A stretch of 64,000 bases of DNA, taken from positions 441,678-505,677 of the forward strand of contig KB310317.1 in assembly GCA_000328365.1 (NCBI GenBank). Reading direction: 5' to 3'. Shown one piece after another: positions 58,501 to 64,000 of the stretch; the stretch's first letter is position 1, and the number at the start of each line of letters is the position of its first letter. This stretch comes from Capitella teleta. Lineage: Eukaryota; Annelida; Polychaeta; Capitellidae. Both the position numbers and the translations under genes were made by a program. The notes below the pieces were generated by a model. It had not been told where the DNA came from, did no database searches, and worked only from the letters and a program-made list of their open reading frames with translations.

Positions 58501-60781
58501 ATAAAAACAATATGAACCCAAACGGTGAATGCGGCGATCGAGCATTTGGGGGAAGCATTCGTGCAATAACATAATATCGACCAAGAAGGAATTCCGTCGT
58601 CGTCGTCGGAGTCAGACAGCCTGCTCACAATGAATAAGCTGATATAATCAGCATAGAGGAGAGGGGGGGAAGGGGAGGGTCGTATGTGGCTAATGCTAAT
58701 ATGGATTGCAGAGGCAGAGAGACACCGTTGTGAGAGCTAAATGAACAGCGAGCAGGCGGAGAGTCACGTCACGCAACACGAAGCAGCAGCTGCACGCCCA
58801 GCGAATGACCCGATCAGACGCCTGCACGTCATAATGGCCCTTGATCATGCAAAACGGGGACAAAAATCTCGTGCCTGGATGCGTGCAGGAGACATATATG
58901 GAGCTCAATCAGATCCATATATACGGTGGCTAATCAATCACTGGTGTTGGAATCACGAATTGATGGCACTACACACATAATAACGCAACTGTAGCAGGCT
59001 ATTAGCTATGCAAATCGTTTGCCATTACGGGCCAGCATCGGCACTAAGGAATGCCGATACAACTGCATATTGCATTATAAGGCGGGAAGCCATTCTTATT
59101 ATCGACATTCAGCCAGGTCTGCTGCCGATCTGAGGAGGAGCACAGAAGTCGCGTCCCCAGAGACCGAGGCAGGACGTCACTATGCACAACAAAGGCCGCG
59201 AAAGGCTGCTGCATCTTCCACCAACGACACGGTCACGAAACGGACGTCGCTGCCTCTTTGAAACTCAATGCAAGAAACGAAAACACAAAGTTCTATGCAT
59301 GATACATGCATGCGACAAAGCCTCGCGAAGGCCAGAATTAGAGTGAGCACTGCATGCACAGCACTGAGATGAAACAGACTCGCTTTTAACGCATTCGTAT
59401 GGAGCCAGAGACTGAACGAAAGAAATATTACATCTTTCACAGTCGACAATCACAAATTTCCATAAATTTAACAGCCGCTAAAAGCAGAGAAAAAGAGCTC
59501 TAAATCATCTAAAAGTCTAAGAAGAGTTGACACACAAAATCGTGAGGCATTCAACTTTCTATATTATCCTAATAATACAGAGCGGAATTGAATTTTGATA
59601 TGAAAGAGGGAGTGAGTCAGCGACTGTCCAGTGCTTGTATGCAATGAAAAGGAACAGCGCTGAAACATGAAGCAGGCTGGACTCCCGTTTACAAACATAA
59701 ATATGCCAACCGCCACATTCAGTCAATTCAGTGCATGACCTCAATACCGCTATAGGCTAAAAGGCTAAAAGCTGACAGATTTCAAAAGAATGTTTTCAGG
59801 CTTCTAGGACAGTAAGACGAAGGGATGGACGATGAAGCTATGTTGATAATTAGAGAGAAATGACTGAGCGGAAAAGTGCATTTAAGGTGTCTAACTGACC
59901 ATCATTGTTACATAATGTTGAATAAATTAGCATACCAAATTACCAATGAGGCATTTCACCCTTGTCTGAGGCCATGACAGGACACAGCTAAACATTCAAG
60001 CAGCATGACACAACCAGGAATGCCGCAGGCCATGAATTTACTGATTTATCAAAGAATTCCACTTAGGTCAACTTTAAATGGATCCTCAATTGCAGCCACT
60101 CGAATACACGTAAATAATTTAAACAAAATCTCAAATTGACCAGATATTCATTGGAATTGACAAATCGTTATAATTCCTGAGTTCACAAATGAGGAGCTAG
60201 AGGAGTTGGAGGACTATTTATTAAATTGAAGAATTCGTGACAAATATAGCATCAATAAATAAACCAAAGCAGAAGAGAAAAATGATAAAAAATCTGTATA
60301 ACTCTCTTTGTCTGTTGCAAATATTTGCACTTTAAAGCACCCCGCAGATTCATACCACATTTATGTCACCCTACGGGCTCACATTAACTCTCTTAGGAGA
60401 AAAAAACTCATTTGAACCATGAAGAAGGTGTGGAAATGCTCTAGGAGCAATTAGGTTAACTAAGTAATAATTATGTAACTATATATCCTGCAAGAACTTT
60501 AAATCATCCCGGACAGGTTATGCAACTTATGTGAGAATCTATGAGTCTATGACTTGCTGGAATGCAGTGTGCACTAACTATGAAGACATTAAAGAGCAAG
60601 TGTCAACTTATGGTGAAATGACCGGTCTACTGACCTGTTCTCTGACTGAGTCCAAAATGCTGGACGTAGTATTGTCTCCGTTGCTCTGAAGATTGTGATT
60701 CAGGTCCTCATGTTTATCCACATTTTGAAGATGAGATGGGCACTCAGTGAAATAAGCATTCGACTGTGGGCCAACAGGCAT
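44587..60781 (-). CDS. CTNND-like: delta-catenin (p120/ARVCF/p0071 family) armadillo protein
   Basis: Eighteen minus-strand coding exons with consistent phases give 3750 nt, or 1249 aa; the probable cassette 51845-52282 would add 146. Domain order is an N-terminal coiled coil (SSILDSVREQEAQFEQLTREL), a Ser/Thr-rich region with VTTVTRVVKTTT, a Pro/Tyr-rich segment with EDPY repeats, and about nine armadillo repeats beginning WRNPDLPEVIEFL. The arm domain includes the basic loop (SKSKKKKDKGG) between repeats. The protein ends with a Tyr-rich tail and the PDZ-binding terminus DSWV. Family members bind the cadherin juxtamembrane region, stabilise junctions and regulate Rho GTPases. DSWV links p0071, delta-catenin and ARVCF to PDZ scaffolds. 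A single gene combining these features fits the pre-vertebrate ancestor. The start ATG (60781) has an in-frame TGA two codons upstream and an acceptor (TTCGTTTGCAG) just before, so the 5'UTR is spliced. A short overlapping upstream ORF precedes it. Confidence 0.97.
44855..45225 (-). CDS. delta-catenin C-terminal tail exon 2 (Tyr-rich)
   Basis: The acceptor is CTGTTTGCAG and the donor ACC/GTGAGT. It contains spaced tyrosines (DLYSEHQRG, DLYPEQRG, SYSEQQQRG) and a second YADEDPYSR identical to the one in the pre-arm exon. Confidence 0.94.
45278..45447 (-). CDS. delta-catenin C-terminal tail exon 1
   Basis: The acceptor is ATTCTCTCCCAG and the donor CAGG/GTACGT. A polar tail with HRPRMDQSGPTLAGYNEH. 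Confidence 0.92.
45502..45705 (-). CDS. delta-catenin exon, last armadillo repeat
   Basis: The acceptor is TATTTATTCAG and the donor GGCAA/GTAAGT. It encodes TLLKLGGVESLVFVVHK and LLQKMWNYPELHGPYKARN, ending the arm domain. Confidence 0.96.
45764..46059 (-). CDS. delta-catenin exon, armadillo repeats 7-8
   Basis: The acceptor is CTCGTTTTTCAG and the donor CATC/GTGAGT. It encodes FRKEKGLPVIVELLNLEADR and AMALRNLALDPRNKELIGKY, the most conserved family segment. Confidence 0.97.
46110..46354 (-). CDS. delta-catenin exon, basic loop and armadillo repeat 6
   Basis: The acceptor is ATGGAACGCAG and the donor GAG/GTTTGT. It encodes SKSKKKKDKGGHS, then ELLWHESITRVYLPLLRE and GAVQNLAACEWE. The Lys run is the likely nuclear-localisation-type loop known in the family. 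Confidence 0.96.
46660..46705 (-). CDS. candidate alternative 46-nt exon (poison or Lys-rich cassette)
   Basis: It is bounded by ATCAGAACAG and a perfect GTGAGT donor. Read in phase 0 it encodes DVKSSKNKKKSKDGN and exits in phase 1, matching the next exon. However, the upstream exon exits in phase 1, and in that register a TAA occurs at once. Inclusion would therefore truncate the protein unless a different upstream donor (GAA/GTTCAG) is used. Confidence 0.4.
46794..47026 (-). CDS. delta-catenin exon, armadillo repeat 5
   Basis: The acceptor is TTTATCGCAG and the donor AAAAG/GTGCTG (phase 1). It encodes NISSDGVYARNKIRECSGLV and ENCVCILRNLSFACQE, then a basic stretch (LKNRSRAAKNGAAK) entering the long loop. 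Confidence 0.96.
47081..47346 (-). CDS. delta-catenin exon, armadillo repeats 3-4
   Basis: The acceptor is TTTTGCAG and the donor CTACG/GTAAAC. It encodes RAIKNAGGIPALVRLLRR, VTGILWNLSSCQELK and the following loop. Confidence 0.97.
47403..47523 (-). CDS. delta-catenin exon, armadillo repeat 2
   Basis: The acceptor is TTTCTTCGAG and the donor AACAAG/GTTTGT. It encodes ALGGIPVLVELVGNAVPEVH and ACGALRNLSYGKSNDENK. Confidence 0.97.
47581..47716 (-). CDS. delta-catenin exon, armadillo repeat 1
   Basis: The acceptor is GTCCTTTCCAG and the donor CCAG/GTGAGT. It encodes QKWRNPDLPEVIEFLGS and KANAAAYLQHLCYMDD, the canonical family first arm repeat. Confidence 0.97.
47818..48114 (-). CDS. delta-catenin exon before the arm domain
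   Basis: The acceptor is CTTCTGTTGAAG and the donor AAGG/GTGAGT. It encodes GIVYGSQGLLPPRHS to PLGDSQPK; low complexity, linking to the first armadillo repeat. Confidence 0.92.
48198..48709 (-). CDS. delta-catenin exon, Pro/Tyr-rich with EDPY repeats
   Basis: The acceptor is TTTCGTTTCACAG and the donor TCAG/GTGATT. It encodes YADEDPYSR, a PPPPPQGNPPNG proline run and three EDPYG repeats (VEDPYGRL twice, REDPYGG). Likely disordered and a tyrosine-phosphorylation or SH3-ligand region by family analogy. Confidence 0.93.
49007..49287 (-). CDS. delta-catenin exon, VTTVTRVVKTTT segment
   Basis: The acceptor is TCTGATTTCAG and the donor ATAG/GTGTGC. The TVTRVVKTTT run is a recognisable family motif upstream of the arm domain, followed by Pro/Tyr/Ser-rich sequence ending DQQYSYR. 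Confidence 0.93.
49343..49409 (-). CDS. delta-catenin exon, GEQVHNYVPQ segment
   Basis: The acceptor is TTCTCTTCTCCAG and the donor ACG/GTAAGC. It encodes GEQVHNYVPQDSMNNASSS plus HHT, phase 2 to phase 0. Confidence 0.88.
49448..49570. repeat. (GA)n/(GAAA)n tract inside catenin intron
   Basis: GAGAGAAA units fill most of the 171-nt intron between the 36-nt microexon and the next exon. On the transcript strand the tract is CTCTTTCT. Lysine/glutamate- or serine/leucine-rich frames here are compositional. Confidence 0.97.
49581..49616 (-). CDS. delta-catenin 36-nt microexon
   Basis: The acceptor is GTCTTCACAG and the donor AGG/GTGAGT. It encodes RVLQERGVVNVG plus split codons and is required to keep phase 2 between its neighbours. 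The following intron is mostly a CT-type tract. Confidence 0.8.
49617..51844. other. delta-catenin intron between cassette exon and microexon
   Basis: AT-rich upstream, with a polypyrimidine-flanked GTTTTCCTAGGCGAGTGTGAG-like segment near 50223-50245 that would introduce a stop in every compatible phase. A bulged hairpin lies at 51451-51475. No additional exon accepted. Confidence 0.55.
51845..52282 (-). CDS. delta-catenin candidate cassette exon or alternative first exon (438 nt)
   Basis: An open frame of exactly 146 codons lies between a GTGCACAG acceptor and a TG/GTAAGG donor, entering and leaving in phase 2. It therefore fits seamlessly between the exons on either side. The product is Ser/Arg-rich (HRPRSRSRSSSLRRRRSSSL, then PRRSTSLPRRS) and ends acidic (LEKDQEEDNW). 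Alternatively translation could begin at ATG 52179-52177 (context AGCATGA) as an isoform lacking the coiled coil. I cannot tell which is used. Confidence 0.7.
52283..54318. other. delta-catenin intron, CpG-richer, possible internal promoter
   Basis: Parts of 52.7-53.3 kb are CpG-richer than the surrounding introns, and open frames exist on both strands. They lack recognisable domains. It could host an alternative promoter for an isoform starting at 52179; there is no direct sign of one. Confidence 0.35.
54319..54479 (-). CDS. delta-catenin exon, YRVGSETASISS segment
   Basis: The acceptor is GCGTTTGCAG and the donor TCT/GTAAGT. It encodes YRVGSETASISSISSTDESF to SGSQLVDSC with a split codon in phase 2. 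Ser-rich and acidic, as in the family region after the coiled coil. Confidence 0.9.
55969..57213 (+). CDS. PGAP4: PGAP4 / TMEM246, GPI-GalNAc transferase (intronless)
   Basis: A 414-aa single-exon frame. It has a short basic N-terminus, TM1 (about residues 24-41), a luminal glycosyltransferase fold with the acidic EDD motif at 206-208 (YVFLIEDDALPSSDLF), two closely spaced membrane helices (about 266-284 and 299-317) inserted in the catalytic domain, and a C-terminal QPNTFTHIGQYSS block. This architecture is characteristic of PGAP4, the Golgi enzyme that adds the N-acetylgalactosamine side chain to GPI-anchor mannose. Human PGAP4 is about 403 aa, so the length agrees. The ATG at 55969 (GCCATGA) was chosen over an upstream in-frame GTG. 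N-glycosylation sequons lie at NNST, NAST and NATNAS. The gene is nested, in opposite orientation, in a delta-catenin intron. Confidence 0.95.
   Translation: MKPCCTRSNTTKRNLSTVPRYARHASAVYLLTFALALPLTCRHLHNSVYFVRGNNSTAAERQTLRVTNNGRLARAEAVLKALNASTPVQKNIGQVDVAISVITVSRNRHKVDDYEPRYLSQVIAELLVLQARQDLLNVELTVCDVDVDPDAYEEVTALKPLVSVFHKYEHKPSTNLHSLEKEKQDYITCLQHALNATNASYVFLIEDDALPSSDLFLVLHHTIQLHLNHNYHHNEFHAPDANTAFVKFYHPPRLLSYIALESERLSELLALACVLGTLVTVVYWRSSSPLTSTPSSDLYISWIVNIMYFALLALAIGRANIQQLRHWCSPYFYSYTPAPSCCTPAVLYPREAARQVSGFLNQTLCKKNFGKDSALDMFLHTTNWKSFLVQPNTFTHIGQYSSIRKKLVDPFVVN
57519..57590 (-). CDS. delta-catenin coiled-coil exon (24 aa)
   Basis: The acceptor is TTCTTCACAG and the donor AAA/GTAAGT. It encodes EAQFEQLTRELEAERQSVAN plus QINK, strongly matching the family coiled coil. 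Phase 0 at both ends. Confidence 0.95.
57591..60634. other. delta-catenin intron 1 (between first two coding exons)
   Basis: A 3-kb intron splitting the coiled coil. Open frames around 58410-59261 on both strands lack family resemblance and compatible splice phases. No repeats of note. Confidence 0.5.
60635..60781 (-). CDS. delta-catenin first coding exon (residues 1-49)
   Basis: The acceptor lies at 60802 and the exon continues as 5'UTR to the ATG. It encodes MPVGPQSNAYF to SSILDSVREQ, the start of the coiled coil. The donor is CAG/GTCAGT in phase 0. A uATG (ATGAGCG) seven bases upstream opens an overlapping short ORF. Confidence 0.92.
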
Positions 60782-60801
60782 CGCTCATCAGCTGGAAATA
60801 T

Positions 60802-63800
60802 CTGCAAACGAAAACAGCGAACGGTCAGGATTCAATATATAATCAGTAATCAGTTGAACGATAACACTGTCAAGTGTTGACGTTGTAATAGGCCCACACA
60901 CTTCCGTATTTACTTATAATATAATTAGTCATTACCTAATCAACAGTATTTTGATCCATTCAATTACCAGTATCAATTCCAACCTCAATAAATATCACTC
61001 GTGGGTGTGTCAAAGGTTAAAAAAATGTAGGTAACTAGGCATATAGCCCTTTACATGCTCTTTAGAATATTAAGTCTATTAGTATTGTACAACACAAAGG
61101 TATTATAACCAAAGATTTCCTGAGCTGAGAGAAACATTTGTCTAACGCTGATGTCTTCATTGTAAATACAATGTACTACTGCCAAGACTGCACGCACCTG
61201 GTATGCCAATATATGACATGTAAAAAAAAAAAAAATTATCATGATTCATGAATTTTAATCATTTGATTTTATCATAAAGATGTCAGAACTCATAAATACT
61301 CCAACTGAAGCATAATTATACCGGCCAGTATATGATCATGTACCTAATTCTCCTAATTAATTTTGATTGTAATTATGATTATTGATAACACTGGGTACTT
61401 CAAATTGATTCACCAAGCAGACTTTGATAATAATTTAATTATAATAACTCTAACTGTATTATAGGCTAGAGCCTAGGACACAATTGCTGTTTATGGAGCC
61501 ATTTGCAAGATCACCAAACTTGATCATGTGGAGTTATAGACTAGAACAAAGGTAAACGCAAGACATGACATGATGGGGTTTTACGGCTCCACCCAAACAA
61601 TTCGGATGATACGGACGCCAGAACAGAAGACCGGGGACCGGGGTTTCCCCCTACTCTTATCGATAAATCCCAAGGGTTCTTTATCCTGCTTACCACCATA
61701 GACAGTAGTACACAGCGCCCGGCCTTAATACGCAGTTGAGCAGCACTGCAGAGTCACCGAAGAATTACAATTATAAGTATAACGAATTACAATTATATTT
61801 CAGAATCATAACGCCCGTGGCCTGATCGGATCTCGAACCCGGAACCTCCACCCCCACAGTCGGCATAGGAATGATAAGATTGAAGTCAGCCGGTTAAACC
61901 CACTGAGCTATTTGGTGCCCCTAAGGTAAACGTAAGAGCAATCAAAACATCAGGCTAGATATTATCTTGTTTGGAATGGGAATTTAATTCAATTCAAAAA
62001 TTCTAAAATGTGTTTAATCTTATATTTTTAATTCTGGCCCAGACTGAGTGACACATTCATTGGGTATGATAAAGTGATCAATAAAAAAGTAAAGTTTAAT
62101 AGTTATTAATTGATAATCACAATACTCCCAATGCTTCTTTCTGTGACACTGGTGACTGAGAACCTATCAAACGCTGAAACGGTCCTGAACGACAATGGCA
62201 GATTGTTTCTCATTCAAATATTAATTATACATATATTTAAAAAAAACACATCATACAAGTGGCCCAAGTCACAAAGTGAGTTTCAAATCAAAGTCAGTGT
62301 TATAATTTTGACGCACTGGCATCTCAGACAACAGATAACATAAATCACTTACTCTCATATAAATAATTCAACATGCAGTGAATGAATGTCTAAATTGCCA
62401 TTTAGGTGATCGATCATTCGATGAACAGAGGGGTCAACAACTCATATGGCAGAATAATTTCTTTCACAATTTTCTTTTCCCAGGTAAAATTCAATAGACG
62501 AGTGCAGCTCCAAGTAAGTAGGCCACACAAAAACACGATCAACCGGTCAATCAGACGCACACAGGCAAAATGAAACACAGTGGTCAACTAATGATACATA
62601 TTGACACCTGAAAAACAACAAACCTCGGTGATCTACAAGGGTTAATAATCCGAAAATCACCGCATTTGACGGGAAATCAAATGAATTTCTCAAAACACAT
62701 TTCGCCTCGTTTCGTGCAGCATGTCATTCACGCGAGACCACGCCTCGTCGCTGTTCCGTCGATCGAGGCTACACCCACAATGCTGAAGCACTTCCAGAAT
62801 TTATTTCTAACTATCCTTCGATTAAGAACTCATTTTATGACGGGTGAATGAACTTATCCTGATTATCCCAATATTTGTTTCCTTATCACCATTTTGATTG
62901 AATTGAAATAATTTTGGACTCGAAACGTAATACTCACAGGTGGGGGGTCAGTGTATGAAATAGAACATCTGTCAACCGTAAACAATGTCCAGCCGCCTCG
63001 TGGTTGCATGTTGTGAAAAATTCCAATGACTGTCACCCCCAAGACTCTGGTGTGGAATCGTCAGGTGCGCTGTACTGACACACCTCACCAAACTACTGCA
63101 CACGGGAATAGCACAATGACCCCTTCTTATGCGCTATCCACGGTGGTTTGAATTTGACACCAAGGCGACATAATTTGCAGGAACGTTATGATACCGATGG
63201 CATTATGATTTACAGAACTCTCAAAAAGGAGTGTTTAGGAATTTGGATAGGCCTATTGATTTTCATTATGTAAATATTTATATGAAAAATATTCAATGCG
63301 AATTTTCGTAACCCATTCCACATTCACGATTTTTGCCAATAAACAAACATTTTATGCGAAGTTCAGGGGCATGCAAATTTTGGTTTTTCCCTAAAAGTAA
63401 ATAATTATTTTATTAAATTCTAAATAGTTACACGTATACTTTAAGTATATCTACTAGCATCTGTTGGCTCCACAGATCCACAGAGTTGTACGTTATGGGA
63501 CAGAGGGGATAAAAGCTAGGTTAATTTAAGGTTTAGGTCATCGATCTAGGAGCGTTTTATCCATGCAACCCATGCTCAATACGCCACTGAGCCCTGTATT
63601 GAACCCTGTATCAAAGATACTCCATTAGGGACCTCTAATACATGTATTTCTAAGTGAAGTAACTTTTAATTCCGGAATTTGGCAAATTTTAAACCAGTGC
63701 CTGTCATTTAACAGCCATATAATCCTTTTTTTACGTGTTCTTTGCCTTTTTTCAATGATACATTGCACATGCACCACCAAGAGCATATTTCACTGGTCCC

Positions 63801-64000
63801 CGGCACTACTGAATCTGACCAGGTAACCAGTGAAAGAGCATATTTGTTTCCCTTTTTTTACCAGTTTGTGTGGATTACAGTCAGAATTACTGGTATGGTA
63901 TTTAATGATTTTACTGTCATTTTTCCATACTTATTAGGTGTATACATGCACCATTTAAAGGTATGAATACATTATACACGTGTAGCCATCCACATACTGT
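60802..64000. other. delta-catenin 5' region / 5'UTR intron
   Basis: The acceptor at 60802 implies upstream non-coding exon(s), not located. It contains the full SINE at 61564-61922. Short frames (for example 62110-62343, 63742-63966) are unconvincing. Confidence 0.5.
61564..61922 (-). mobile_element. tRNA-derived SINE, full length with target-site duplications
   Basis: The minus strand begins GGGGCACCAAATAGCTCAGT with an A box (TAGCTCAGTGG, 61900-61910) and a B box (GGTTCGAGATCC, 61828-61839), the RNA polymerase III promoter of a tRNA-like head. A ~280-bp body follows (GCCGGGCGCTGTGTAC, GGGATTTATCGATAAGAG). The insertion is flanked by 15-bp direct repeats, AAGGTAAACGCAAGA (61549-61563) and AAGGTAAACGTAAGA (61923-61937). 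The near-identical duplications suggest a fairly young insertion. The partner LINE is unknown. Confidence 0.92.

Noticed and set aside
1-64000. CRISPR arrays, bacterial operons, phage-type or retroviral genes
   Set aside because: The DNA is intron-bearing metazoan sequence. No spaced identical repeats with unique spacers, no capsid, protease, integrase or envelope-like frames, and no LTR pairs were seen.

Overview
This window is metazoan nuclear DNA, AT-rich and full of introns. Its genes are multi-exon with GT-AG introns, or single-exon. It also carries a tRNA-derived SINE, a TIR-bearing non-autonomous DNA transposon, a LINE remnant and many simple repeats. A Fuseless-family membrane protein, one ancestral-type delta-catenin ending in DSWV, and an orphan rhodopsin-class receptor point to a bilaterian invertebrate. 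A marine deuterostome such as an echinoderm or its relatives is my guess, but the sequence does not settle the phylum.

Layout. 0.5-6 kb, minus strand: a three-exon fuseless-like gene whose two main exons each encode one half of a repeated membrane fold. 6-14 kb: gene-poor, with a T/TTA tract, a ~94-98 bp TTTATTGATT-type satellite and one copy of a 1-kb direct duplication. 14.0-15.1 kb, minus: a single-coding-exon class A GPCR. 15.7-17.9 kb: the second duplicate, then two adjacent unrecognised ORFs. 18-32 kb: mobile-element terrain with a MITE, SINE copies, two unnamed repeat families in inverted and direct arrangement, a 42-bp tandem repeat with a K50-homeodomain palindrome, and a LINE tail. 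32.8-33.2 kb, minus: an unrecognised 120-aa ORF. 38.2-41.6 kb, plus: a five-exon DUF547 gene. 44.6-60.8 kb, minus: a delta-catenin (p120/ARVCF/p0071 family) gene with 18 coding exons plus one probable in-frame cassette exon. 56.0-57.2 kb, plus: an intronless PGAP4 (TMEM246) gene nested antisense in a catenin intron. 61.6-61.9 kb: a full-length SINE with target-site duplications.

The splice phases I derived by hand close exactly. The catenin exons total 3750 nt (1249 aa plus stop), the DUF547 exons 732 nt (243 aa plus stop), and the fuseless exons 1206 nt (401 aa plus stop). The genes are not functionally linked to one another. The DUF547 and catenin genes converge, and PGAP4 lies inside the catenin transcription unit. 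I found no convincing unknown multi-gene system. The best leads are the catenin splice cassettes, the unidentified ORF pair at 16.9-17.9 kb, X-box-like sites around the DUF547 gene, and the unnamed repeat families.
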